DNA from: Proteiniclasticum sp043951855
GTDB lineage: Bacteria > Bacillota > Clostridia > Clostridiales > Clostridiaceae
Length of the DNA stretch: 64,000 nt
Assembly: GCF_043951855.1 (NCBI RefSeq)
Contig: NZ_JBINJW010000012.1
Span: 1-64,000, forward strand
Reading direction: 5' to 3'
The notes under the pieces are model-generated. The model did not search any database. It saw only the letters and a list, made by a program, of their open reading frames with translations, and was not told the origin of the DNA. The position numbers and the translations under genes were made by a program. Position 1 is the first letter of the stretch, and each line of letters starts with the position of its first letter. Positions 1 to 8,336 of the stretch are shown in pieces.

Positions 1-63
1 ATCAGAAAATATTGTCACAACAGATTTCTTCAGGCATCGGTTTCTCTCATTTTCGCATGAGGA

Positions 64-1014
64 TTACAAGGAAGAACCCTCAATGATCTTCTTCATGGTA
101 TGCGCAGACGCGATGAAATCTTCTCTTTCCTTATCTTTCAGAGGTACTTCAATCACTTTCTTCACGCCTTCCTTCCCCACAATACTCGGAATGCCGATGT
201 ATAAATCACTGAGACCATATTCTCCATCCAATAAAGACGATACCGTAAGAATCGCTTTCTCATCCCCCGTGATGGCCTCACATATTCTCCGCACTGCGAG
301 GGCTACCGCGTAATTTGTATATCCCTTGGTGTTGATCATTTCATAGGCTGCATTTTTCACGGAAAGTGGTATATATTCCATGAAGGAGAGATCCCCTTTT
401 CCTTTCTCCGTGATGCTTACATATTCCTTCAGATTGACTCCTGCGATGTTGGTCAGTGACCAGGCTGCGATTTCAGAGTCACCATGTTCTCCGATGATAT
501 AGCCATGGATACTTCTTGCATCCACATCAAGATACTCTGCCAGAAGGGTCCTGAATCTACTCGTGTCCAGTACAGTACCTGATCCGATCACGCGTTCTCT
601 TGGGAATCCGGATAATTTATATGCGACATAAGACAGAATATCCACCGGATTGGATACCACAAGAAGAATGGAATCCGGACTGTACTTCACAATCTCGGGT
701 ATGATCTGCCTGTAAATACCGATGTTCTTATTGACTAGATCCAGCCTTGTTTCACCGGGCTTCTGGGCAGCGCCGGCGGTGATGATGACAATGTCAGACC
801 CTTGCGTGTCTTCATAGTCTCCTGACATGACTTTCACCGGTTTTACAAAAGCGGCTCCATGGGAAAGATCCATTGCTTCTCCAATGGCCTTGTCTTTATT
901 CACATCTACCAGTACCAGGTCTTCGCAAAGGCCACCCAGCATTAATGCATAGGTGGTCGTTGACCCTACAAAACCGGCTCCGATGATGGATATCTTAACA
1001 TTCTTCAGTTTCAT
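64..1014 (-). CDS. ldh: L-lactate dehydrogenase
   Basis: Cytosolic NAD-dependent LDH, reducing pyruvate to L-lactate at the end of glycolysis and regenerating NAD+. Numbering from the chosen start, the Rossmann motif GAGFVG is at residues 12-17 and the NAD-ribose acid is D37. The substrate loop reads AAQKPGETR with Gln84 (the lactate rather than malate determinant) and Arg90. Arg153 lies in DTSRFR and the catalytic His177 in GEHGDSE. Length (316 aa) is normal. An upstream in-frame ATG at 1018-1020 sits only one base after GGAGG, whereas the ATG at 1012-1014 is seven bases away, so I chose the latter. Monocistronic and divergent from arginase. Confident. Confidence 0.95.
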   Translation of the reverse strand: MKLKNVKISIIGAGFVGSTTTYALMLGGLCEDLVLVDVNKDKAIGEAMDLSHGAAFVKPVKVMSGDYEDTQGSDIVIITAGAAQKPGETRLDLVNKNIGIYRQIIPEIVKYSPDSILLVVSNPVDILSYVAYKLSGFPRERVIGSGTVLDTSRFRTLLAEYLDVDARSIHGYIIGEHGDSEIAAWSLTNIAGVNLKEYVSITEKGKGDLSFMEYIPLSVKNAAYEMINTKGYTNYAVALAVRRICEAITGDEKAILTVSSLLDGEYGLSDLYIGIPSIVGKEGVKKVIEVPLKDKEREDFIASAHTMKKIIEGSSL

Positions 1015-1045
1015 TTTCATTCCTCCATTTTCAAGAATTCGATTT

Positions 1046-1074
1046 ATTATAACTGAACTTTATGAACTGGAATT
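1046..1074 (-). promoter_or_regulatory. Probable ldh promoter
   Basis: On the minus strand a perfect TATAAT lies at 1046-1051, about 32 bases before the ldh start. The -35 region around 1067-1074 is poor, so only the -10 box is firm. The rest of the 1021-1341 intergenic stretch shows no ORF or RNA I recognise; a small CATGAAA/TTTCATG inverted repeat lies near 1173-1190. Confidence 0.4.
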
Positions 1075-1341
1075 GAAATATCAGCCACCTGGAATTCACA
1101 AATCTCCTTTGACCAATTCGTCAGGGTTTCGGGACAGCGCCACTCGGAATTTATTTTTATGCCCTCCCTATTCATGAAACTGTTTTCATGGAAGCACCTC
1201 AGTAAACGTTTTACATTCAACCTTCTTCATCCGGAAATCCTTGTCTGAAATGACCTTTAGAACCATTGCCTCTGCGTGCTAAACCGTTGATATATGAGGA
1301 TTTATACAGTTTTATGAATAAAGATTTTTCCTTGCAAATCA

Positions 1342-1370
1342 TGGAAATTCCACTGCATATGATATATAAT
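1342..1370 (+). promoter_or_regulatory. Arginase promoter
   Basis: TGGAAA (4/6 match) at 1342-1347, a 17-base spacer, and TATAAT at 1365-1370. An SD (GGAGGTG) at 1386-1392 and the ATG at 1398 follow. Confidence 0.55.
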
Positions 1371-1397
1371 GAATTGAAATTACATGGAGGTGCATAA

Positions 1398-2309
1398 ATG
1401 AAAATAGAACTTATTGGTTTTCCCATGTTTTATGGTTGCGACAGACCTGGCGTGGAACATGGACCAGATAAACTGAGAGAGAATGGTTTAGTGGAAATAC
1501 TGAAAAAGTATAATGAAGAAGTGAATGACAATGGAAATATAGATGTGATAAGCGTGGATACAGATCGCAAATATGCCAGCCACGAAACAATGAAATATCT
1601 TGAAGAGGTTGTGGATGGTAATCTGAAACTGGCTCAGGCAGTGGAGAAAGCGCTGAAGACAGGGAATCTTCCCTTCGTGGTTGGCGGAGACCATTCTCTA
1701 GGGCTTGGATCCATGGCTGGCGTAAAAGCTGCATCTGAAGAGGATTACGCAGTCATCTGGATCGATGCACATGCCGATCTTAATGTGGCCGAATCCTCTC
1801 CATCAGGAAACATTCATGGAATGCCACTGGGTGCTTCCACAGGACTTGGTGACGAGTCACTTACCTCTCTGTATGTGGATGACAGAAAAGTGAAACCTGA
1901 AAATATCTACATCATCGGTTTAAGAAGTGTGGATGAAGGTGAAGAGATCATCATCAGAGAAAATGGAATCAACATCTGGAGAATGACGGATATTCGAGAG
2001 AGAGGCATGGATGCTGTAATCCGTGAACTTCTGGAAATGATTGAAAAAAGCGGAATCCGGAAAATCCACCTTTCCTACGACATCGATTCCCTGGATGATC
2101 GTCTGGTTCCTGGAACCGGTACGCCTGTGGAAAACGGACTGGAATTCGACGAAAGCAAAGACCTGGTAAAAGCGATTATTTCCACCGGAAAAGTCGGAAG
2201 CATAGATTTTGTTGAGTTCAATCCCGTAATCGACAAGAATGATATTACCCTGAATTCTTCCCTCACCATGCTGGAGACCTTCTCCGAAGCACTGGGTACC
2301 GTTAAATAG
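1398..2309 (+). CDS. rocF: Arginase
   Basis: Ureohydrolase that hydrolyses L-arginine to ornithine and urea using a binuclear Mn centre. The metal ligands are visible: GGDHS with His99, DAHAD with Asp123/His125/Asp127, and DIDSLD with Asp228/Asp230. A substrate-contacting Glu lies in VEFNP (E273). At 303 aa it has the usual bacterial arginase length. The ATG at 1398 follows GGAGGTG with a five-base spacer. It stands alone between its own promoter and a bidirectional terminator. Agmatinase or formiminoglutamase is possible by family, but the overall sequence (RocF-like N-terminus GFPMFYGCDRPGVEHGP) favours arginase. Confidence 0.9.
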   Translation: MKIELIGFPMFYGCDRPGVEHGPDKLRENGLVEILKKYNEEVNDNGNIDVISVDTDRKYASHETMKYLEEVVDGNLKLAQAVEKALKTGNLPFVVGGDHSLGLGSMAGVKAASEEDYAVIWIDAHADLNVAESSPSGNIHGMPLGASTGLGDESLTSLYVDDRKVKPENIYIIGLRSVDEGEEIIIRENGINIWRMTDIRERGMDAVIRELLEMIEKSGIRKIHLSYDIDSLDDRLVPGTGTPVENGLEFDESKDLVKAIISTGKVGSIDFVEFNPVIDKNDITLNSSLTMLETFSEALGTVK

Positions 2310-2321
2310 CGCAAAAATGAA

Positions 2322-2374
2322 GAAGCTCTTCCTGGACCTGTCCGTTGTAAGACATGCAGTCCAAGAAGAGCTTC
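2322..2374. terminator. Bidirectional terminator, arginase / MATE
   Basis: 16-base arms at 2322-2337 and 2359-2374 with one mismatch. The U-rich flank TATTTATTT follows on the plus strand and TCATTTTT on the minus strand. It lies between convergent genes. Confidence 0.75.
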
Positions 2375-2410
2375 TATTTATTTCGTCCGTTCCTTCTTCG
2401 CTTCCTATAC

Positions 2411-3772
2411 TTATACGATGCGCCGGATCCATTTATGAGAGCGATAACGTGGATAGCAGATGATCAGCTTCACGATTTCCTCCGCAAAACTGCACAGGAG
2501 CACATATTCCACCGGAAGCCTGAAATAGAGCGCCGCAATGGAAACCATAGGCACGCCTACAAACCACAGGCTTGCCGTCTCCGCAAACAGAGAGTATCTG
2601 GTGTCTCCGCCTCCTCTGAACAGTCCCACCACGAATAAGACATTCAGAAAGCGTATCGGCACCATGATGGTGATCAGGCTGAGCAGATTACTCGTGGTTT
2701 CCCTTGTGGATTCTTCCAGCTTATAAAGGGAAAGAATCGGATTTCTCGCAATGAGAATCAGCACGGATGTACCTAGTCCGATGAAGAAAGTGAGCCTTAT
2801 GATTTTACGGGCATAGATTTTCAAAGTCTCTATGTCCCCTTTCCCGATGAGATTTCCCGTGATGATGGCAGCCGCGTTGCAGATCCCGAAGGAGAACACG
2901 TAGAAGAGCTGCGTGATGGTGTTCTGAATCTGGATCGCCGCGAAAGCTGAAACACCAAGTTTCGCATAGGAATAGTTGTACACCAGGATGCCAAGAGACC
3001 AGAAGGTCTCGTTAAGAAGTACTGGTGCAGCCACTATGAGATATTTTGATATGTTCGGCTTCCTGAAGGACAGAAGTTCTTTCAGACTGGCATTCAATAT
3101 ATTCTTCTTGACGAAAACGATATAGAAGAGGATACCGAATTCAATGATTCTGGCGATTAGTGTCGCCAGGGCTGCTCCTCGAACCTCAAGTCTTGGAAAC
3201 CCGAAGGCCCCGTTGATCAGGCAGTAATTCAGAAAAGTATTAGTGCCAAGCCCTATGATGCTTGAAATCATAGGAACGAAAGCCTGCGTGGTGGATCTCA
3301 GCGCGAAAATCATGGTAAAGGACAGATTACTCAGAAGATAACTGAACCCCACAATCCGCAGGTAGTTCACTGATTCACTGAGCACTTTCGGATCCTGTGA
3401 ATAAAGTGACATGATCTTCTCCGGAATCACCAGAGCGATAAACGTGAAAAACAGTGCGATGATACCACCGATGACCATGGTCATCCCAAGATACTTCTTC
3501 AGGTTCTTATAGTCCTCACTGCCATGGTACTGCGAGAAGAAGATGGCTCCACCACTGTTCAGACCGAAGGACATCAGCGTAAACAGAAAGAACAGCTGGT
3601 TGGCCTGACCTACCGCAGCGATGGATTCTTCTCCCAGATTTCCGATCATCAGATTGTCCACCATATTCAGAGAGGAGGACAGGAAATTCTGTACGATGAT
3701 GGGCAATGCAATGGTAAACAGAACTTTATAGAATTTTTGATTGTCTAACGATATTTTTGTATTCATTTGCAT
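2411..3772 (-). CDS. MATE family efflux transporter
   Basis: Polytopic inner-membrane protein of 453 aa with the 12-helix MatE/NorM architecture: two homologous halves beginning near residues 10 and 240, each with a hydrophobic run and a short loop such as NMVDNLMIGNLGEESIAAVG at about 36-55. Members extrude cationic drugs or metabolites using Na+ or H+ gradients; the substrate cannot be read from sequence. The start ATG has a modest GAGGT SD 11 bases upstream. Single gene, divergent from rubredoxin and convergent with arginase. A second, only distantly similar MATE gene lies at 48619-50040. Confidence 0.9.
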   Translation of the reverse strand: MQMNTKISLDNQKFYKVLFTIALPIIVQNFLSSSLNMVDNLMIGNLGEESIAAVGQANQLFFLFTLMSFGLNSGGAIFFSQYHGSEDYKNLKKYLGMTMVIGGIIALFFTFIALVIPEKIMSLYSQDPKVLSESVNYLRIVGFSYLLSNLSFTMIFALRSTTQAFVPMISSIIGLGTNTFLNYCLINGAFGFPRLEVRGAALATLIARIIEFGILFYIVFVKKNILNASLKELLSFRKPNISKYLIVAAPVLLNETFWSLGILVYNYSYAKLGVSAFAAIQIQNTITQLFYVFSFGICNAAAIITGNLIGKGDIETLKIYARKIIRLTFFIGLGTSVLILIARNPILSLYKLEESTRETTSNLLSLITIMVPIRFLNVLFVVGLFRGGGDTRYSLFAETASLWFVGVPMVSIAALYFRLPVEYVLLCSFAEEIVKLIICYPRYRSHKWIRRIV

Positions 3773-3846
3773 AATTTTAGTACCTCACGATTAATAAGTA
3801 TACAGGATTAATTATGATTCGAAAATATGTATTCTCATAAAATGTA

Positions 3847-3875
3847 TTGAAAGCTGATGTTTTCTCATCTATAAT
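3847..3875 (+). promoter_or_regulatory. Rubredoxin promoter
   Basis: TTGAAA at 3847-3852, a 17-base spacer, TATAAT at 3870-3875. Near-consensus sigma-A type. Confidence 0.8.
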
Positions 3876-3926
3876 CAAGTTAGGTTATGATTTATATAAC
3901 ACTTATAAAAAATAGGAGGGAATATT

Positions 3927-4088
3927 ATGAAGAGTTACGTTTGTTTAGTATGCGGATATGTTTACGATCCAGCTGTTGGGGACGAAGACAATGGAATCGC
4001 TCCAGGAACGAGCTTCGAAGATCTACCTGAAGATTGGGTATGTCCACTTTGCGGAGTTGGCAAGGACCAGTTTGAGGTTGAGGAGTAA
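3927..4088 (+). CDS. Rubredoxin
   Basis: Small (53 aa) one-iron electron carrier. My translation shows the two CxxC iron-binding knuckles, CLVCGY (C6, C9) and CPLCGV (C39, C42), with the family signature GDEDNGIAPGT and DLPEDWVCPLC between them. It is too short for many ORF callers. A strong promoter, an AGGAGGG SD about seven bases before the ATG and a perfect terminator make it a monocistronic, probably well-expressed gene. In anaerobes rubredoxin usually feeds electrons to oxygen- or NO-detoxifying flavoproteins; no such partner is adjacent here. Confidence 0.96.
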   Translation: MKSYVCLVCGYVYDPAVGDEDNGIAPGTSFEDLPEDWVCPLCGVGKDQFEVEE

Positions 4089-4099
4089 AATCCCTAATA

Positions 4100-4129
4100 A
4101 AGCACCAGGCATAATGCCTGGTGCTTTTT
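4100..4129 (+). terminator. Rubredoxin terminator
   Basis: Perfect 12-bp stem (4100-4111 with 4115-4126), three-base loop, then a run of T. Confidence 0.92.
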
Positions 4130-4190
4130 CATGTCTCTATATAAATGCTGATGTGACCTTTCTTCTATCGTAACAATCAGCAGAACCTTA

Positions 4191-4964
4191 TTATCCGATG
4201 CGTCTGATATACGTTTCTTCTTTTCCTTCTTCCTGTGTGACATAGAAATCTCTGCCTAGTTCCTGGAGCAGAAGTTCTGTGAGCTCCGCATTTCGCTCCC
4301 TGTCCATGGCTTCCACACCATCGAGTTTATACTTCATGTTCATGGCTTCATACTTGTTTTCACCCATGGTGTGATAAGGAAGAAGCTCCACCTTATCCAC
4401 ATTCCTGAGGCCTCTGATCTTTTTCGCCAGATTCCTGATGTGCTCTTCACTGTCCGTGATTCCAGGAACCACCACATGTCTGATCCACATTCTGGTTCCC
4501 GCTTTCTGGACCGCTTCCAGGAATCTCTTTGATTTATCCTCTTTCTGACCTGTCACAAACAGATACTGTTTAGGATCCTCATGCTTGATATCAAAGAGCA
4601 CCAGGTCTGTATAACTCAGAATCTCATCATATTCTCCGAATCCGTAACCGGCCGTATCCAGTGCTGTATGGATTCCGGATTCCTTGCACAGCTTCAGATT
4701 TTCCAGAAGAAATTCCGGCTGCAGAAGAGGTTCTCCTCCGGAGAACGTGACTCCACCGCCTGATTTTTCAAAATAGGGTCTGTATCTTCTGATCTTCTTC
4801 ACAAGGTCCTCTGCTTCTACTTGGTCTCCATCACCCATAAGCCAGGTATCAGGATTGTGGCAGTAGAGACATCTCAGTTTGCATCCCTGCAGAAACACTA
4901 CAGTTCTTATTCCAGGTCCATCTACCAGTCCCATGCTTTCTATTGAATGTACTCTACCTTTCAA
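4191..4964 (-). CDS. pflA: Pyruvate formate-lyase-activating enzyme
   Basis: Radical-SAM enzyme that installs the glycyl radical on PFL under anaerobiosis. The cluster motif CxxxCxxC is at C28, C32 and C35 (CKLRCLYC), followed by the GGEP-containing SAM site (SGGEPLLQ). The longer frame begins with a GTG that overlaps its own SD. I prefer the TTG three codons in (4962-4964), which has AAGGAG seven bases upstream and gives the family N-terminus MKGRVHSIESMG. It sits 48 bases downstream of pflB on the same strand and is very probably cotranscribed with it. Confidence 0.95.
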   Translation of the reverse strand: MKGRVHSIESMGLVDGPGIRTVVFLQGCKLRCLYCHNPDTWLMGDGDQVEAEDLVKKIRRYRPYFEKSGGGVTFSGGEPLLQPEFLLENLKLCKESGIHTALDTAGYGFGEYDEILSYTDLVLFDIKHEDPKQYLFVTGQKEDKSKRFLEAVQKAGTRMWIRHVVVPGITDSEEHIRNLAKKIRGLRNVDKVELLPYHTMGENKYEAMNMKYKLDGVEAMDRERNAELTELLLQELGRDFYVTQEEGKEETYIRRIG

Positions 4965-5012
4965 AGCCCTCACTCCTTGTTTTGATCTTTATGTATAGTC
5001 AGGTTCCAGTTC

Positions 5013-7241
5013 TTACATAGCCTCGTGGAAGGTTCTGGATATGACTTCCATCTGCTGTTCTCTTGACAGTCTGTTGAAGTTCACCGCATATCCTGAAACT
5101 CTGATGGTCAGAGTAGGATATTTTTCTGGATGCTCCATAGCATCTTCCAGCTTGGATCTGTTGAATACATTCACATTCAGGTGATGCGCATCCTGTGAGA
5201 AGTATCCGTCTAGAACGGAAGCCAGGTTACTGATTCTTTCTTCACCGGTTTTTCCCAGTGCATCCGGCACGATGGAGAATGTATTGGATACGCCATCTTC
5301 ACAGGTATCGCAGTATGGAATCTTCGCAACACTGTTCAGAGAAGCCAGTGCACCTTCCATATCTCTTCCATGCATAGGATTGGCTCCTGGTGCAAATGGT
5401 TCTCCCGCTTTACGTCCGTCTGGTGTGGATCCGGTCTTCTTACCGTATACCACATTGGATGTGATGGTCAATACAGAGAGTGTGTGCTTCGCATCTCTAT
5501 AGGTCTCATGCTTCTTGAGCTCTTCTGAGAATTTCTCGACAAGTTTCACTGCAATATGGTCTACACGATCATCATCGTTTCCGTACTTAGGAAAATCTCC
5601 TTCGATTTCGAAATCAGAAGTGATTCCTCTATCGTCTCTTTTTGCTCTGACCTTCGCAAACTTGATTGCGGAAAGGGAATCTGAAGCTACTGACAGTCCT
5701 GCTACACCAAAGGCCATGAGTCTGCCGACCTGAGTGTCATGAAGAGCCATCTGTCCTGCTTCGTAGGCATACTTGTCATGCATGTAGTGGATGATGTTCA
5801 TGGTGTTCACATAAAGCTCAGCCACATATTCCAGTACTTTCGTGTAATTTGTCAGTACGGTTTCATAGCTCAGTACTTCATCAGTAATAGGCTCAATTCC
5901 ATCAATGACCTTCTTTCCGGTCTTTTCATCTACACCACCGTTGATGGCATAAAGAAGAGATTTGGCCAGATTGCATCTGGCTCCGAAGAACTGCATCTGC
6001 TTTCCTAGCGTCATAGCGGATACGCAGCACGCAATGGCATAGTCGTCTCCGTAGATCGGTCTCATGAGGTCATCATTCTCATACTGGATGGAGTCTGTCT
6101 GAATGGACATATCCGCACAGAACTTCTTGAAGTTCTCTGGCAGCTCCTGTGACCAAAGAACAGTCATATTCGGTTCTGGTGCTGTTCCAAGATTGATCAG
6201 TGTATGCATGAATCTGAAAGATGATTTGGTGACCAGCGCTTTCCCGTCCAGTCCCACACCTCCGATGGCTTCTGTTACCCATGTCGGGTCTCCAGCAAAC
6301 AGATCATCATATTCAGGAGTTCTTAAGTGTCTTACAAGTCTCAGCTTTATGACAAACTGGTCAATCAGTTCCTGAGCATGCGCTTCATCAAGAATGCCTG
6401 CTTTAAGGTCTCTCTCTATATAACAGTCAATGAATGTACTGGTTCTACCTAGTGACATGGCAGCTCCGTTGTTTTCCTTGACCGCTGCAAGATATCCGAA
6501 GTAGACGAACTGCACGGCTTCATGTGCATTCCTGGCAGGCTTTGAAATATCGAATCCGTAGCTCGCAGCCATCTTCTTCATTTCGCCAAGCGCAATAATC
6601 TGTTCGTTGACTTCTTCTCTCTGTCTGATCAGATCATCCAGCATAGGACCTGTGAGATTCTCGAGATCCTTCTTCTTTTCTTCGATGAGTCTGTCTATAC
6701 CATAGAGCGCAATTCTTCTGTAATCACCTATGATTCTTCCTCTTCCGTAGGCATCAGGTAATCCAGTGATGAGCCCTGTGCTTCTTGCCGCTCTCATTTC
6801 CTTGTTGTATGCGTGGAATACACCTTCATTATGCGTCTTTCTGTATTTAGGGAATTCCTTCAATATGGAATCCGATGCGGTGAAGTCATATGCCTCCAGT
6901 GACTGCTGAACCATTCTGAATCCGCCATAGGGATTGATGATTCTTTTGAGAGGAGCATCCGTCTGCAGCCCTACAATGGATTCATGATCCTTATCAATGT
7001 ATCCTGGTTTGAAATTATTGATTCCCGCAATGTTCTCTTCATCTACACCAAGAACACCCTTTTTAATTTCTTCCACAATCAGATCGCTGGACTTTTTCCA
7101 GACCTTCAGCGTATTCTCTGTAGGACCAGCGAGGAAGGAATCATCCCCTTCATATAAAGTATAGTTTTTCTGAATAAAGTCTCTTACATCTATCTCGTTC
7201 TGCCAGTTTCCCTGAACAAATCCCTGCCATTCTGTATGCAT
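5013..7241 (-). CDS. pflB: Formate C-acetyltransferase (pyruvate formate-lyase)
   Basis: Glycyl-radical enzyme converting pyruvate and CoA to acetyl-CoA and formate. At 742 aa it matches the classical PFL length. The adjacent catalytic cysteines C405-C406 are in IACCVSAM, and the C-terminal radical loop RVSGYAVNF carries Gly717. The PFL-specific double cysteine distinguishes it from glycerol or choline lyases. The SD AGGAGG precedes the ATG. It is followed by pflA in the standard order. Its promoter overlaps a Rex-like dyad and a cre-like site lies further upstream, both consistent with redox and carbon control (inference). Confidence 0.97.
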   Translation of the reverse strand: MHTEWQGFVQGNWQNEIDVRDFIQKNYTLYEGDDSFLAGPTENTLKVWKKSSDLIVEEIKKGVLGVDEENIAGINNFKPGYIDKDHESIVGLQTDAPLKRIINPYGGFRMVQQSLEAYDFTASDSILKEFPKYRKTHNEGVFHAYNKEMRAARSTGLITGLPDAYGRGRIIGDYRRIALYGIDRLIEEKKKDLENLTGPMLDDLIRQREEVNEQIIALGEMKKMAASYGFDISKPARNAHEAVQFVYFGYLAAVKENNGAAMSLGRTSTFIDCYIERDLKAGILDEAHAQELIDQFVIKLRLVRHLRTPEYDDLFAGDPTWVTEAIGGVGLDGKALVTKSSFRFMHTLINLGTAPEPNMTVLWSQELPENFKKFCADMSIQTDSIQYENDDLMRPIYGDDYAIACCVSAMTLGKQMQFFGARCNLAKSLLYAINGGVDEKTGKKVIDGIEPITDEVLSYETVLTNYTKVLEYVAELYVNTMNIIHYMHDKYAYEAGQMALHDTQVGRLMAFGVAGLSVASDSLSAIKFAKVRAKRDDRGITSDFEIEGDFPKYGNDDDRVDHIAVKLVEKFSEELKKHETYRDAKHTLSVLTITSNVVYGKKTGSTPDGRKAGEPFAPGANPMHGRDMEGALASLNSVAKIPYCDTCEDGVSNTFSIVPDALGKTGEERISNLASVLDGYFSQDAHHLNVNVFNRSKLEDAMEHPEKYPTLTIRVSGYAVNFNRLSREQQMEVISRTFHEAM

Positions 7242-7310
7242 TTGAATTCCTCCTAATATTTTTATAACAGTTTTGCTTATTTATCGCAATCTGTTTTATC
7301 TTACAAATGC

Positions 7311-7350
7311 ATTATACAATAACTTTCCCCTTTTGTTAATACCTAATCAA
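7311..7350 (-). promoter_or_regulatory. pflB promoter with Rex-like operator
   Basis: Minus strand: TTAACA (7334-7339), 17-base spacer, TATAAT (7311-7316). An imperfect dyad TTGATTAGGTATTAACAA (7333-7350) covers the -35 box. It matches 12 of the 14 fixed positions of the clostridial Rex pattern TTGTTAA-N4-TTAACAA. Rex binding is inference. Confidence 0.65.
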
Positions 7351-7390
7351 TAATATTTTTTATTGGTAATTTTTATATTCCAGAGATTCT

Positions 7391-7499
7391 GTTTGATTTT
7401 TGTACTGTTCTATGAAATCAGCTTGAATTTAACCATTAATTCAAGTTATTTAGTACAGATATACTACAAATCAAACTTTATAGATTGATTTGTACTGTT
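7391..7499. repeat. Cluster of inverted and direct repeats upstream of pflB
   Basis: TTTGTACTGTT occurs twice (7399-7409, 7489-7499), exactly 90 bases apart. A perfect 10-bp inverted repeat TACAAATCAA/TTGATTTGTA brackets 7465-7494. Another, CTTGAATT/AATTCAAG, lies at 7422-7445. The block 7391-7434 is imperfectly repeated in inverse orientation up to about 7477. No ORF occupies it. Function unknown; it could be operator sites or a structured leader. Confidence 0.7.
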
Positions 7500-7622
7500 A
7501 ATTATCACAGTTTTCTTTTATAATTATTTTATTATATTACAGTAAATTTTACGATTTTTTAAGAGAACGCAAAAAGATCAGATGTTATCCCGCTCTATGG
7601 AGCGAAGAACACCCGACCATTC

Positions 7623-7636
7623 AGAAAGCGTTTTCA
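7623..7636 (-). promoter_or_regulatory. cre-like (CcpA) site upstream of pflB
   Basis: TGAAAACGCTTTCT on the minus strand matches 13 of 14 positions of the catabolite-responsive element TGWAANCGNTNWCA. A TATAAT (7646-7651, minus) lies just upstream of it, so the site would cover the start of any transcript from there. Remaining sequence between 7500 and 7760 is AT-rich, apart from a small CGCTC/GAGCG hairpin at 7591-7604. Confidence 0.5.
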
Positions 7637-7760
7637 ATTAATAAAATTATAACAATGTTTGTTTTTTCTAGTACAGAATGGTATTTTTTGCTGTTCAATG
7701 TCCTAACTAAAGAAACAGTTCGCATTATCAGCACCTTCATTTCTGTTCAGAAAACTCATA

Positions 7761-7783
7761 AAAAAACCTCCCTGAACGGGAGG
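7761..7783 (-). terminator. Terminator after the YkoP-like gene
   Basis: Minus strand CCTCCC/GGGAGG stem (7767-7772 with 7778-7783), five-base loop and six T. Confidence 0.8.
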
Positions 7784-7796
7784 CTCCATGATCGTA

Positions 7797-8327
7797 TCAT
7801 TGCTGCTCTGTTTCGATTGACATAACCTGGTCCCTGGACATCCAGCATTCCTTGGCAACTCTTTTCTTCTTTGGTCCAGCGTCCTTCTCTTTCCTCAGCG
7901 CTGTCCGAAGAATATTTTCTCCCAGCGATACCAGTCTTCTCATTACTGGACTGTCAATCTCTTTTATGGTAAACCCTGCACGTCTAGCCAGCCTATGCAG
8001 CAGCGTCACCGCCAGGACCGCTTTATACTCCTCACCCTCATCTTTTTTCATGTGCTCACCAATGAGCCTCAGCTCTTCATTCAGCATGATGAAAAGATTG
8101 CCGTAGCTGGTGTCAAGTTTCGCCAGATTCGTGTTGATGATGTGGATCTCATAATATGAGTCCCCTTCCCTGATCACCGTACCATCTTTGATTCGTACAG
8201 GCTTTCCTTTGTATTTTTTTGGCACCATGTACAGGAACTCCAGTGTGCTTCCTGGCACTTTTTTCCACCCCTGAAGATTCACAATGTTTTTGTCATAGGT
8301 CGCTATGATTCTACTGAATATTTTCAT
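7797..8327 (-). CDS. YkoP-like protein (tentative)
   Basis: 176-aa soluble protein without signal peptide or membrane segment. The N-terminal half carries the pattern YKGKPVRIKDGTVIREGD followed by EIHIINTNL (about 39-67), which resembles the YkoP family of Bacillus. Members of that family often neighbour polysaccharide deacetylases, as here. The C-terminal part is basic (KKKR near 153). The stop codon is followed by its own terminator, and the deacetylase start lies upstream with a nine-base gap, so the two form one operon. The assignment rests on remembered motif similarity and context; the molecular function is unknown. Confidence 0.6.
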   Translation of the reverse strand: MKIFSRIIATYDKNIVNLQGWKKVPGSTLEFLYMVPKKYKGKPVRIKDGTVIREGDSYYEIHIINTNLAKLDTSYGNLFIMLNEELRLIGEHMKKDEGEEYKAVLAVTLLHRLARRAGFTIKEIDSPVMRRLVSLGENILRTALRKEKDAGPKKKRVAKECWMSRDQVMSIETEQQ

Positions 8328-8336
8328 ATCTCCTCC

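Noticed and set aside
1920..2432. 170-aa minus-strand frame over the arginase end
   Set aside because: Antisense to conserved arginase motifs and runs through the bidirectional terminator; not a gene.
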